This document shows positions 1-8,720 of a DNA stretch of 51,080 bases, piece by piece (the first letter of the stretch is position 1; each line of letters opens with the position of its first letter). Position numbers and translations under genes: made by a program. The notes beneath the pieces were generated by a model. The model searched no databases. It was not told the origin of the DNA and saw only the letters and a program-made list of their open reading frames with translations. This DNA is from Actinotignum timonense. GTDB taxonomy: Bacteria > Actinomycetota > Actinomycetes > Actinomycetales > Actinomycetaceae. The stretch is from assembly GCF_900155575.1 (NCBI RefSeq), contig NZ_LT706966.1:1719679-1770758 (forward strand), given 5' to 3'.

Positions 1-53
1 CCTACCCTCTTCCCCTCCACGACCCTCTCCCGACTTGCTGGGTGCCTCAAAGG
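1..53. other. Unplaced contig-end sequence
   Basis: These 53 bases precede an adapter-like block and are pyrimidine-rich at the start. No reading frame or motif in them can be tied to uvrC. They probably come from an unrelated or low-quality read end and should not be treated as chromosomal sequence. Confidence 0.5.
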
Positions 54-91
54 CTGTCTCTTATACCCACCTAGAGGTGTAAAAGAGACAG
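54..91. other. Pair of Tn5/Nextera mosaic-end-like sequences (probable library artefact)
   Basis: Bases 54-72 match the 19-base Tn5 mosaic end (canonical CTGTCTCTTATACACATCT) at 17 of 19 positions. Bases 73-91 match its reverse complement at 17 of 19. The two copies abut tail to tail, as produced when tagmented fragments are joined, and the uvrC frame resumes just after the second copy. A natural insertion sequence is unlikely because no transposase is present and the element is only 38 bases long. Confidence 0.85.
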
Positions 92-92
92 T

Positions 93-656
93 GATGATCC
101 CGCCGCGATGGACGAAGTGCTGCGCCGCCGGCTGCGCCGTTTGAACGACGACGCCGCGCACGCCGCCGATGCCGGCGGCGTGGAAGACGCAGGCGCACCC
201 ACCGCTGCCCCGCGCCGTTTCGCCTACCGCCCCGACCTCCTCGTGGTGGACGGTGGGCTCCCGCAAGTCAATGCCGCCCAGCGGGTGGTTGATGAGCTCG
301 GCGCCGATGTGCGGGTGGTGGGCCTGGCCAAACGCCTGGAAGAAGTGTGGATTCCAGGGGAGGAGTTCCCGGTTATTTTCCCGCGTACCTCGCCCGCGCT
401 GCGCCTGCTCCAGCAACTACGCGATGAATCGCATCGCTTCGCCATTACTTTCCACCGCAAGAAACGCGGTCAGGCGATGACCCGCTCCGCGCTCGACGCC
501 ATCCCCGGGCTGGGGCCAGCCAAGCAAAAGAAATTGCTGAGTGCGCTCGGCTCGGTCAAAAGGATCCGGGAGTCCAGTATCGAGGAACTCACCAAAGTGC
601 CGGGCATCGGCCCGGTGCTCGCGGCAGCCATTAAGGAAGCACTGGGTGAAGAATAA
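93..656 (+). CDS. uvrC: Excinuclease ABC subunit C, C-terminal part
   Basis: UvrC is the nuclease subunit of the UvrABC nucleotide excision repair complex and cuts the damaged DNA strand on both sides of the lesion. Only the carboxy-terminal part is present: the frame is open from base 93, directly after the adapter-like block, so the GIY-YIG nuclease domain and UVR motif are lost. The remaining part shows the second nuclease domain (LLVVDGGLPQVNAA, VGLAKR, then DESHRFA, the counterpart of the family HDHRFA motif). It ends with two helix-hairpin-helix turns (IPGLGPAK and VPGIGPVLA) that bind DNA. It heads the standard actinobacterial order uvrC-rapZ-yvcK-whiA. Truncation is by the contig end, not by mutation. 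Confidence 0.95.
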   Translation, partial: DDPAAMDEVLRRRLRRLNDDAAHAADAGGVEDAGAPTAAPRRFAYRPDLLVVDGGLPQVNAAQRVVDELGADVRVVGLAKRLEEVWIPGEEFPVIFPRTSPALRLLQQLRDESHRFAITFHRKKRGQAMTRSALDAIPGLGPAKQKKLLSALGSVKRIRESSIEELTKVPGIGPVLAAAIKEALGEE

Positions 657-749
657 CGGGTTGGCCTCGCGCAAACTGGACGCGGCGGGCCGTTAAGGAA
701 GCATTGCCGGAGGAGTAGCGGGGCGCGTACGTTGTGGCATGATGGAGAT

Positions 750-1697
750 ATGAGTGACACGCGTGACATCAACGATACTTCCCGTATCCCCGCCATTGTT
801 CCGGCCGCTGATTGCAGCACGGAACTACCGCCGGCCAACGTCCCGGAGATCATTATTGTGACGGGGATGTCCGGCGCGGGGCGCTCCCGAGCGGCTGCCA
901 CCCTGGAGGACCTCGGCTGGTACGTGGTAGATAACCTCCCGCCGCGCCTGCTCAGCGCCCTGGCCGGGCTGCTCTCCGGAAACGGGAAAGTGACCCGGAT
1001 GGCCGCGGTGGTGGATGTGCGCTCCCGGGAATTCTTCGCTGAGCTCCTGGAAGTCCTCACCGATCTCACGAATAGTGGTATTAATTACCGCATTATCTTC
1101 CTGGATGCCGATGATGCCTCGCTGGTACGCCGCTACGAAAGCGTGCGCCGGCCCCACCCGCTCCAGGGCCACGGCCGGCTTTACGACGGCATTACCGCGG
1201 AACGTAAACTCCTCGCGGATCTGCGCAGCCGCGCCGATTCCGTGATCGATACGTCCCGCCTTTCCGTCCACGATCTTTCCCGGAAAATCCGCCACCTCGT
1301 GGGCGAAACCTCCGGAACAGAAGCCACCCGCGTCACGGTTATGTCCTTCGGCTTCAAATACGGCCTGCCGCTGGACGCGGATAATGTGGCCGATGTGCGC
1401 TTCCTGCCCAATCCCTACTGGATTTCCGAGCTGCGCCACCTGAGTGGCCACGATGAACCGGTAGCTCATTTCGTGCTGGAGCAGGACGGCGCGGAAGCTT
1501 TTGTGCGCGAGTACTCCCACCTCATCCACACCATCCTGGCCGGCTACGCCCGTGAACTCAAACCCTTCACCACCATTGCCATTGGCTGCACCGGCGGGAA
1601 ACACCGCTCGGTGGCCATCGCGGAAGCGGTATCCGAAGCACTGCGGGCGGCCGGGCACTCAGTGCGCACCATCCACCGTGATTTGGGGCGCGAATAA
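750..1697 (+). CDS. rapZ: RapZ family nucleotide-binding protein
   Basis: RapZ (YvcJ) is a P-loop protein. In Escherichia coli it acts as an RNA-binding adaptor for amino-sugar control; in Gram-positive bacteria its role is less defined and it is always near yvcK and whiA. The Walker A loop is visible at about residues 39-46 (GMSGAGRS, with arginine where many families have lysine, as in other actinobacteria), followed by DLGWYVVDNLPP. The C-terminal part carries the conserved CTGGKHRSVA. ATG at 750 gives 315 residues, slightly longer than usual because of about 30 extra N-terminal residues. A TTG at 732 is also in frame but has no better ribosome site. The stop overlaps the yvcK start by one base (TAATG), implying coupling. 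Confidence 0.93.
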   Translation: MSDTRDINDTSRIPAIVPAADCSTELPPANVPEIIIVTGMSGAGRSRAAATLEDLGWYVVDNLPPRLLSALAGLLSGNGKVTRMAAVVDVRSREFFAELLEVLTDLTNSGINYRIIFLDADDASLVRRYESVRRPHPLQGHGRLYDGITAERKLLADLRSRADSVIDTSRLSVHDLSRKIRHLVGETSGTEATRVTVMSFGFKYGLPLDADNVADVRFLPNPYWISELRHLSGHDEPVAHFVLEQDGAEAFVREYSHLIHTILAGYARELKPFTTIAIGCTGGKHRSVAIAEAVSEALRAAGHSVRTIHRDLGRE

Positions 1698-2653
1698 TGG
1701 GCGGGCGCGGTAGTCGCGGCCCGCGCGTCGTCGCCCTCGGGGGCGGTCACGGCCTGTATGCCTCACTTTCGGCCCTGCGACTCATCACCCAAAACATCAC
1801 CGCCGTGGTCACCGTTGCGGACGACGGCGGCTCCTCGGGGCGCTTACGCGATGAGTTCAACGTGATTCCGCCCGGAGATTTGCGCATGGCGCTGTCTGCC
1901 TTATGTGACGACGGCGAATGGGGCCAGACCTGGCGCGACGTCCTGCAATATCGTTTCTCCTCCGAAGGCCCCCTCAACGGGCACGCCATGGGGAACCTCC
2001 TTATTGTTTCCATGTGGGAACAATTGGGGAGCACGGTTTCCGGCCTCGACTGGGTGGGCCAGCTGCTGCGCATTGACGGGCGGGTGCTGCCCATGTCACC
2101 CATCCCGCTGGAAATCGAAGCACGGGTCATTGATGAGGAAGACGGCCCCCAGCTCTACCGCGGTCAGGTGGCGGTGGCAACGGCCCGCGGCAAAGTGGAG
2201 CACGTCAGCCTCATTCCGGAGAATCCTCCCGCCCAGCCCGAAGCAATCGCCGCTATTGACGAAGCCGATTGGATCGTATTCGGGCCGGGTTCCTGGTACA
2301 CCTCTGTTATTCCCCACCTCATGGTTCCCGATCTGCACGCGGCCCTGGTGCGCTCCCCGGCCCGCCGGGTCCTCGCCCTCAATCTGCGTACCGAGCGCGA
2401 AACCTGGGGGATGAGCGCCGCGGACCATATCCGTTCCTTCGCCCGCCACGCCCCTGATCTGCGCATTGACGTGGTGGTGGCCGATCCGCGCAGCGTGGAC
2501 GATATCGGTGAAGTAGCCGCGGAAGCCGAAGGCATCGGGGCCACTCTCATGCTGCGACAGGTTAGAATGGGCGATAATCGCGCACGTCACGATGCGCTAC
2601 GTTTGGCCGCTGCCTATCGGGATGCCTTCGAAGGCGTCATAGGAGATTCCTAA
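1697..2653 (+). CDS. yvcK: YvcK/CuvA family protein (gluconeogenesis and cell-wall related)
   Basis: YvcK-type proteins resemble the 2-phospho-lactate transferase CofD fold and bind UDP-sugars; in Bacillus and mycobacteria (CuvA) they are needed for cell shape and growth on gluconeogenic carbon. The N-terminal nucleotide-binding stretch GGGHGLYASLSAL and the next signature VTVADDGGSSGRLR are clear, followed by PPGDLRMALSALC and NLLI. At 318 residues it has normal family length. It starts on the last base of the rapZ stop codon and lies 84 bases before whiA. Placing this gene directly upstream of the glycolytic gap operon fits a carbon-flux role, but that link is inference. Confidence 0.94.
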   Translation: MGGRGSRGPRVVALGGGHGLYASLSALRLITQNITAVVTVADDGGSSGRLRDEFNVIPPGDLRMALSALCDDGEWGQTWRDVLQYRFSSEGPLNGHAMGNLLIVSMWEQLGSTVSGLDWVGQLLRIDGRVLPMSPIPLEIEARVIDEEDGPQLYRGQVAVATARGKVEHVSLIPENPPAQPEAIAAIDEADWIVFGPGSWYTSVIPHLMVPDLHAALVRSPARRVLALNLRTERETWGMSAADHIRSFARHAPDLRIDVVVADPRSVDDIGEVAAEAEGIGATLMLRQVRMGDNRARHDALRLAAAYRDAFEGVIGDS

Positions 2654-2737
2654 ATCGGAAGCTCCCGCACGGGGAAGAATCCACAACCGGGATATTCCCC
2701 GGTCAGCAGCGGTCCCACCATCGAAGGAAGGGGAGTC

Positions 2738-3724
2738 GTGTCCGCGTTAACACGTACGGTGAAAGATGAGCTAGCCACCGTTACGCCGGCCTCGCTTTCC
2801 GCCGCTCTGGCTGAACTCACCGCGATGTTCCGGTACGGCGGGGGATTGGCCGTGCGTTCGCGCACCCTGGAACTGGTGGCCGAAGTGGGCCACCGCCCCA
2901 CCGCGCAGCGCCTGTGGGAACTGGTGCGCCAGCTGTTCTCCGTGGAACCCGAACTTCTCTCGGTCTCCTCGCAGATGCGCCAGGGCCAGCGTTTCCTGGT
3001 GCGTTCCTCGGAAAACACCGAGCGCATCGCGGTGAAACTTGGGCTCCTGGATGCGCACGGCCGGCCGGTACGCGGGCTTCCACCCGCGGTGGTGGGAGGC
3101 TCGAAAGCCGATGCGGGAGCTGCTTGGCGCGGAGCTTTCCTGGCGCGCGGCACGCTCATGGAACCCGGGCGCAATGCTTCCCTGGAGATTATTTGCCCGC
3201 GCCTCGAGGCGGCCTACGCACTGGGCGGGCTGGCCCGCCGCCTCGATATTCCCTACCGGGTACGCGAATCGCGCGGGGCCCACCGGATCGATATCCGCGG
3301 GGGAGAAGCGATCTCCGATATGCTCACCCGCATGGGCGCCAATGACGCCGTGCTGCGCTGGGAAGAATTACGTGTGGAACGGGAAGTCCACGGCACGGTT
3401 AACCGTCTTGCTAATTTCGACGACGCAAATATGCGCCGCAGTGCCGATGCCGCTGTTATCGCGGTGATTCGGGTCAAGCGAGCTTTTGAAATTCTCGGCA
3501 CGGATGTGCCGGAGAATTTGCGGGCGGCTGGCGAAGCGCGTATCGCCCACCCGGAAGATTCCCTCAACCTGCTCGGGGAGCAACTCACCCCGCGCGCCAC
3601 GAAAGATGCGGTGGCCGGGCGCTTGCGTCGGCTGAATTCCATGGCGGATAAACGGGCCAAGGAGCTGGGCATTCCGGACACGATGGCCGCAGTGCGGGCG
3701 GCAGGGCACACGGCCATGTCCTAA
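2738..3724 (+). CDS. whiA: Sporulation-type transcription regulator WhiA
   Basis: WhiA combines an inactive LAGLIDADG homing-endonuclease-like domain with a C-terminal helix-turn-helix. In Streptomyces it controls sporulation with WhiB; in non-sporulating Gram-positives it affects cell division and chromosome segregation. Family features seen are the N-terminal TRTVKDELA, the central RGAFLARGTLMEPG and the C-terminal helix-turn-helix region NLADFDD-like (NRLANFDDANMRRS) ending in PRATKDAVAGRLRRLN. GTG at 2738 is chosen because a GAAGGAAGGGG ribosome site lies a few bases upstream; length is 328 residues, as in other actinobacteria. It closes the uvrC-rapZ-yvcK-whiA string and is followed by a small hairpin. 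Confidence 0.95.
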   Translation: MSALTRTVKDELATVTPASLSAALAELTAMFRYGGGLAVRSRTLELVAEVGHRPTAQRLWELVRQLFSVEPELLSVSSQMRQGQRFLVRSSENTERIAVKLGLLDAHGRPVRGLPPAVVGGSKADAGAAWRGAFLARGTLMEPGRNASLEIICPRLEAAYALGGLARRLDIPYRVRESRGAHRIDIRGGEAISDMLTRMGANDAVLRWEELRVEREVHGTVNRLANFDDANMRRSADAAVIAVIRVKRAFEILGTDVPENLRAAGEARIAHPEDSLNLLGEQLTPRATKDAVAGRLRRLNSMADKRAKELGIPDTMAAVRAAGHTAMS

Positions 3725-3740
3725 CGCGCGGTAGCGCGTT
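3723..3740 (+). terminator. Small GC hairpin after whiA
   Basis: AACGCGC (3723-3729) pairs with GCGCGTT (3734-3740) around a four-base loop, overlapping the whiA stop codon. There is no clear U run behind it, so it may be a weak terminator or a processing hairpin. Confidence 0.4.
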
Positions 3741-3845
3741 CGCCGTCGTCGAAAAATAGAACAGTCAAAAATGGGACTAAGGGCGTGTTATGCCGTTCTC
3801 AAGTTTCGCTCTGTGCCAAAGCTCGCAAGCTCCTTCCAACTGGCA

Positions 3846-3875
3846 TTAGCCCCAGCCGAACGTGACCGGTAGAAT
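3846..3875 (+). promoter_or_regulatory. Candidate promoter of the gap-pgk-tpiA operon
   Basis: TAGAAT at 3870-3875 is a good -10 box. A weak TTAGCC lies 18 bases upstream (3846-3851). It sits about 95 bases before the gap start and just ahead of the structured leader, and there is no other plausible promoter nearer to gap. Confidence 0.5.
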
Positions 3876-3881
3876 AGTGAG

Positions 3882-3962
3882 TGGTTCCGAGAGAAGTTCT
3901 CGGACGGACTTCTCAAAGACAAGAAGTCGAGTTGGAAACGCGCTAGCTGGCGCGTGAGGAGG
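3882..3962 (+). promoter_or_regulatory. Structured 5' leader of gap with mutually exclusive hairpins
   Basis: Three perfect stems lie in a row. TCCGAGA (3886-3892) pairs with TCTCGGA (3898-3904); GACTTCT (3907-3913) pairs with AGAAGTC (3922-3928); ACGCGC (3938-3943) pairs with GCGCGT (3950-3955), which abuts the GAGGAGG ribosome site at 3956-3962. An alternative stem GAGAAGT (3891-3897) with ACTTCTC (3908-3914) would compete with the first two. This layout could modulate translation or stability of the highly expressed gap message. No known riboswitch class was recognised. Confidence 0.5.
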
Positions 3963-3966
3963 ATAA

Positions 3967-4977
<1,011 letters not shown>

Positions 4978-4999
4978 AGATCAAGCGATGAGCTGATGT

Positions 5000-5033
5000 G
5001 AAGCCCGTGCGTGCGCTAGCGCGCACGGGCTTC
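5000..5033 (+). promoter_or_regulatory. Long GC hairpin between gap and pgk
   Basis: GAAGCCCGTGCG (5000-5011) pairs perfectly with CGCACGGGCTTC (5022-5033) around a ten-base loop that is itself partly self-complementary. There is no U run, and the pgk ribosome site follows within ten bases. It is more likely a partial terminator or an mRNA-stabilising or processing structure that sets gap above pgk than a full terminator. Confidence 0.5.
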
Positions 5034-5052
5034 CCTACGCGAAAGGAAAAAT

Positions 5053-6243
5053 ATGAGGACTATTGAATCGCTCGGTGACCTCACCGGCAAGAAGGTTTTT
5101 GTTCGTTCCGATTTCAACGTTCCGCTGGACGGGGATCGCATCACCGATGACGGCCGTATCCGCGCCGCGCTGCCCACCATTAAGCGTCTCCTCGACGCCA
5201 AGGCGAAGGTCATCGTTTCCGCGCACCTGGGCCGCCCCAAGGGCGAGCCGAAGCCGGAATTCTCCCTCGCTCCGGTAGCCAAGCGCCTGGGTGAACTGCT
5301 CGGCCGTGAGGTCCCCCTCGCGGAGGACACCGTGGGCCCGGACGCCAAGGCCAAGATCGAGGCCCTGAACGACGGCGACATCGTGCTGCTCCAGAACGTG
5401 CGTTACGACAAGCGCGAAGACTCGAAGGTCGATGCTGACCGCGAAGCTCTCGCCAAGGAATACGCCGCGCTGGCCGATGTGTTCGTTTCCGACGGTTTCG
5501 GTGTGGTGCACCGCAAGCAGGCCTCGGTTTACGATATTGCGAAGCTGCTGCCTTCGGCCGCCGGTGAGCTTGTTGCCAAGGAAATTAATTCGCTGTCCAA
5601 GGCCACCGCGGATCCGGAGCGCCCCTACACCGTGGTGCTGGGTGGCTCCAAGGTGTCCGATAAGATCGGCGTGATTGAGAACCTCTTGGACAAGGCTGAT
5701 GTTCTCCTTATCGGTGGCGGCATGGCCTTCACCTTCCTGCGCGCTAAGGGTTATGAGATCGGTTCCTCGCTGTGCGAAGATGACCAGATCGAGAAGGCCC
5801 GCGAGTACCTGGAGACCGCGTCCAATAAGGGCGTGGAGCTGCTCCTGCCGGTAGACGTCGTCGTCGCTGATAAGTTCGATAAGGACGCTGAGTCCGAAAT
5901 CGTTTCCGCTTCCGATATGCCCGCCAACGGCATGGGCCTGGATATCGGGCCGGAAACCGTGGCCGAATACGCGGAGAAGATCGCTTCCTCGAAGACGATC
6001 GTCTGGAACGGCCCCATGGGCGTCTTCGAATTCCCGGCCTTCGCCGAGGGCACGAAGGGCGTTGCCCAGGCCATGCAGGATGCCGAAGGCTTCACCATCG
6101 TTGGTGGCGGTGACTCCGCGGCGGCCGTGCGCATCCTCGGCTTCGACGAAGAGAAGTTCAACCACATTTCCACCGGCGGTGGCGCTTCCCTCGAATTCCT
6201 CGAGGGTAAGACCCTGCCCGGTATCGCTGTTCTGGAGGATTAA
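5053..6243 (+). CDS. pgk: Phosphoglycerate kinase
   Basis: Transfers the acyl phosphate of 1,3-bisphosphoglycerate to ADP, giving ATP and 3-phosphoglycerate. The N-terminal substrate-binding motif [10 protein letters not shown], the AHLGRPKG arginine motif and the C-terminal nucleotide site GGGDSAAAV with [13 protein letters not shown] are all intact. The protein has 396 residues, normal for the family. ATG at 5053 follows AAAGGAAAAAT. Its stop overlaps the tpiA start by one base. Codon use is of the highly expressed type, like gap. It lies behind the 12-base-pair hairpin that separates it from gap. Confidence 0.98.
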   Translation: MRTIESLGDLTGKKVFVRSDFNVPLDGDRITDDGRIRAALPTIKRLLDAKAKVIVSAHLGRPKGEPKPEFSLAPVAKRLGELLGREVPLAEDTVGPDAKAKIEALNDGDIVLLQNVRYDKREDSKVDADREALAKEYAALADVFVSDGFGVVHRKQASVYDIAKLLPSAAGELVAKEINSLSKATADPERPYTVVLGGSKVSDKIGVIENLLDKADVLLIGGGMAFTFLRAKGYEIGSSLCEDDQIEKAREYLETASNKGVELLLPVDVVVADKFDKDAESEIVSASDMPANGMGLDIGPETVAEYAEKIASSKTIVWNGPMGVFEFPAFAEGTKGVAQAMQDAEGFTIVGGGDSAAAVRILGFDEEKFNHISTGGGASLEFLEGKTLPGIAVLED

Positions 6244-7019
6244 TGGCACGCACCCCCCTGATGGCGGGTAACTGGAAGATGAATATGGATCATCTTGAGG
6301 CTACCCACCTTGTCCAAAAAGTCGCGTGGACCCTGGACGACGCCGGTTTCACCTACGGTGATGTGGATGTGGCGGTTTTCGCCCCCTACACTGATCTGCG
6401 TTCCATCCAGACCCTGTGCGAATCGGATGAGCTGCGCATCGCCTACGGTGCCCAGGATGTCTCCGTGCATGACGAAGGCGCCTACACCGGCGAAATCTCT
6501 ACCTCGATGCTTTCCAAGCTCGGGTGCAGCTACGTCATCGTGGGCCATTCGGAACGGCGCGCCTACCACGGCGAAAGCAATGAACTCATCGGCCAGAAGG
6601 CACAGAAGGTTCTTGGCGCTGGCATGACGCCTATCGTCTGCTGCGGTGAAGAACTTGAGGTGCGCAAGGAAGGCCGGCACGTGGAGTACGTCGTCTCCCA
6701 GATTGACGAACTCTTCGCAGGTTTCCAGGCCGCGGATATCGCCAAGCTCGTGATCGCCTACGAGCCCATCTGGGCTATTGGCACCGGCGAAGTAGCCACC
6801 CCGGAAGACGCCCAGGAAGTCTGCGGCGCTATCCGGGCCCGTATCGAAGAAACCTTCGGTGCGGATGCGGCTGCCGCGGTTCGTATCCAGTACGGCGGAT
6901 CGGTCAAGGCTGCTAACGTCCAGGAAATCATGGCCCAGCCTGATGTTGACGGTGCCCTCGTGGGCGGCGCCAGCCTCAAGGCGGAAGAATTCGCGAAGAT
7001 CGTGATGTTCCGCGGCTAA
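6243..7019 (+). CDS. tpiA: Triose-phosphate isomerase
   Basis: Interconverts dihydroxyacetone phosphate and glyceraldehyde-3-phosphate. The N-terminal GNWKMN lysine motif, the catalytic histidine in IVGHSERR and the catalytic glutamate in [11 protein letters not shown] are present, as are the phosphate-binding YGGSV and GALVGGASL. Length is 258 residues. The start codon shares one base with the pgk stop (TAATG), so translation is probably coupled. A strong intrinsic terminator about 120 bases downstream ends the glycolytic operon and separates it from secG. Confidence 0.98.
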   Translation: MARTPLMAGNWKMNMDHLEATHLVQKVAWTLDDAGFTYGDVDVAVFAPYTDLRSIQTLCESDELRIAYGAQDVSVHDEGAYTGEISTSMLSKLGCSYVIVGHSERRAYHGESNELIGQKAQKVLGAGMTPIVCCGEELEVRKEGRHVEYVVSQIDELFAGFQAADIAKLVIAYEPIWAIGTGEVATPEDAQEVCGAIRARIEETFGADAAAAVRIQYGGSVKAANVQEIMAQPDVDGALVGGASLKAEEFAKIVMFRG

Positions 7020-7093
7020 GGCCACACCGGCTAGAGCCGGAATCCATACCGGCTCATGGCTTAGCTACGGGCTGGGAGCGAAAGCTCTGGCCC

Positions 7094-7132
7094 TACCGGT
7101 TGGTACCGGTTAGCTGTTGATACCGGTTAGCT
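7094..7132. repeat. Short TACCGGTT repeats downstream of tpiA
   Basis: TACCGGTT occurs at 7094, 7104 and 7121; the last two copies extend to the 12-mer TACCGGTTAGCT. A related TACCGGCT lies about 40 bases further upstream. They occupy the tpiA-secG spacer ahead of the terminator. No function is evident. Confidence 0.5.
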
Positions 7133-7136
7133 CCGG

Positions 7137-7176
7137 CGTGCGGGGTGGGATTCTTCCCACCCCGCACGTTTTATTT
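7137..7176 (+). terminator. Intrinsic terminator of gap-pgk-tpiA
   Basis: A perfect 14-base-pair stem (7137-7150 with 7155-7168) closes a TTCT loop and is followed at once by TTTTATTT. It is a textbook rho-independent terminator on the plus strand. Confidence 0.92.
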
Positions 7177-7257
7177 CCCGCAGCCCGGTTCCACCAGGTA
7201 CACTAACCAAGGACTCTATTACTCTCCGGGTGCACGAAGCACTCGAAAGGACTGGAA

Positions 7258-7503
7258 ATGAAAGCTTTGCTCATTACCTGCGAAGTGCTTATGCTCATCA
7301 CCAGCATCTTCCTCACGCTCTCCATCTTGCTGCACAAAGGCAAGGGCGGCGGAATCTCCGATATGTTCGGTGGCGGCATTTCCACGTCCATGCGTTCCTC
7401 CGGCGTAGCCGAACGCAACCTCAACCGCATCACCGTGGTGCTTGCCCTCATTTGGGGAATTTCCATTATCCTCATCGGCCTCATCGTCAAGGTCGGCATC
7501 TAA
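7258..7503 (+). CDS. secG: Preprotein translocase subunit SecG
   Basis: Small integral membrane subunit that associates with SecYE and speeds protein export. The 81-residue product has two hydrophobic segments (about residues 3-22 and 57-78) separated by a polar loop containing KGKGGGISDMFGGG, the family signature. ATG at 7258 lies behind a CGAAAGGACTGG ribosome site. Position next to the glycolytic operon is conserved in actinobacteria. It is flanked by a terminator on each side, so it is probably transcribed alone. Confidence 0.95.
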   Translation: MKALLITCEVLMLITSIFLTLSILLHKGKGGGISDMFGGGISTSMRSSGVAERNLNRITVVLALIWGISIILIGLIVKVGI

Positions 7504-7546
7504 GCCCTCAGAGTTTTCACGAGGCGTCAATATAGGTCTTAAACAG

Positions 7547-7585
7547 CGGGGCCGGTACGTAAATGATGACGTACCGGCCCTGTTT
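7547..7585. terminator. Bidirectional hairpin between secG and opcA
   Basis: GGGCCGGTACGT (7549-7560) pairs with ACGTACCGGCCC (7569-7580) around an eight-base loop. The flanks add AAACA on the left and TGTTT on the right. It lies between convergent secG and opcA and could end transcription from both sides. Confidence 0.75.
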
Positions 7586-7658
7586 CCTGCCCTAGATGCT
7601 ACGCGCCGTATGCCGCAGTGCTACCCGTGGCTACAGTCTCTGCGTTCGCGGGAGCTTT

Positions 7659-7722
7659 CACATCCACATCCGCGGGAGACTCCATACCCGCATCCGGGGG
7701 ACTACACATCCACATCCGCGGG
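7659..7722. repeat. Two-copy 18-mer direct repeat at the 3' end of opcA
   Basis: CACATCCACATCCGCGGG occurs at about 7659-7676 and again at 7705-7722, 46 bases apart. A degraded third version (CCCGCATCCGGGGGACT) lies between them. The right copy encodes the last residues of OpcA (SPADVDV); the left copy would encode the same residues in a different frame beyond the stop. This looks like a local duplication. Confidence 0.6.
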
Positions 7723-8643
7723 GGAGTAGTCGAGCAGAGGGAGTCCCTTGGTGAGGACCTCGCCGTAGGCGGTATCGGGATTGAGGTCGCGCAGATCCTC
7801 GATGAGCATCGCTTCAAGGCTGCGCACCGGCAAAGATACTTCCTGGGGAGCCCGGCCTGGGCGCAGCATCATGCCGTGATCATTGCCCGGGGTGCGATGC
7901 AGGCTGAGAGCTGCGCCGTCGTTCAAGAAAATCTCCACGCCGGTAATCGGAGCGCCCTCCTGCGGTTCAATCTCCACCGGAACATCCAGGCGCAACCGCA
8001 GCCACGCGGCGAGCAAGAAAAGCGAGGAACGGTGCGGGCGCCCCCATACCTTCGCGCCGGTAATGGTGCGGCCCGGGAATTCATCGACCATGGAAGCGAT
8101 GTAATTGCGCCACAGGGTGGTGCCCGCCCAGCCCAGGTCGGTATCCCCGGGAACGTAATTGGCGGAAAGATGCTGGAGCGCCAGGGCTGGGTGATCGGCG
8201 GTGCGGGTGGTGGTGATGCGGCGCTGCGCGATGCGGCCGGCCGCGGTCGCCGCCGGGTTTTCCGGCATATTCTGAATCCACCACGTCACCACGGGAGTAT
8301 CGGGGAGCAGCAGCGGGGTCACCAGGGTATCCACATTCTCCGCGGCACCCGCGTGGGCGCGCAAAATAACGATCTCGGAAGCGCCGGCCTCGGATCCGGT
8401 GCGGATTTCCGCATCGAGGCGCGCGGTTTCCCCAGCCACGGGAAGCACCGCGATAATCCGCGAAGGGTGGGCGCGGGAGGCCCCGGCTGCCGCCTCGAGG
8501 GCATCGCGCACCCCGCCCTCGGTATGCGCCACAATAATGAGCGTGAGGACCCTCCCGAGGGCTCCCACCCCGGAAGTTCCGCGCAATTGATCAAGCTGCT
8601 GGCCCACCTGGGCGGACGTGGTATCGGCAATATGGTTAATCAT
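7702..8643 (-). CDS. opcA: Glucose-6-phosphate dehydrogenase assembly protein OpcA
   Basis: OpcA is required for assembly or redox activation of glucose-6-phosphate dehydrogenase in cyanobacteria and actinobacteria. The 313-residue protein has the family architecture: an N-terminal MINHIADTTSAQVGQQLDQLR, a central LTLIIVAHTEGG and PVVTWWIQNMPENPA, and a C-terminal half with LQHLSANYVPGDTDLGWA and GRPHRSSLFLLAAWLR. It lies 77 bases after zwf on the same strand, so the two are likely co-transcribed. The extreme C-terminus (DYSPADVDV) is encoded within a duplicated DNA stretch, which may have extended or altered the original end. Confidence 0.93.
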   Translation of the reverse strand: MINHIADTTSAQVGQQLDQLRGTSGVGALGRVLTLIIVAHTEGGVRDALEAAAGASRAHPSRIIAVLPVAGETARLDAEIRTGSEAGASEIVILRAHAGAAENVDTLVTPLLLPDTPVVTWWIQNMPENPAATAAGRIAQRRITTTRTADHPALALQHLSANYVPGDTDLGWAGTTLWRNYIASMVDEFPGRTITGAKVWGRPHRSSLFLLAAWLRLRLDVPVEIEPQEGAPITGVEIFLNDGAALSLHRTPGNDHGMMLRPGRAPQEVSLPVRSLEAMLIEDLRDLNPDTAYGEVLTKGLPLLDYSPADVDV

Positions 8644-8720
8644 GAAGCTTCCTCGGATCTTTCAGGTACGGGATAGGGGCCGCTTAGGGTGCCGGCCTAG
8701 GGGGCCGCTGAGAGTGCCGG

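Noticed and set aside
54-91. Natural insertion-sequence remnant interrupting uvrC
   Set aside because: The 19-mers fit the engineered Tn5 mosaic end and abut each other with no transposase, so a sequencing-library origin is far more likely.
5035-6249. 404-residue open frame antisense to pgk
   Set aside because: It mirrors a highly expressed GC-rich gene whose codon bias leaves the opposite frame open. It has no ribosome site and no family resemblance. The same applies to long antisense frames over tpiA, gap, zwf, tkt, ppc, uxuB, uxuA and ade.
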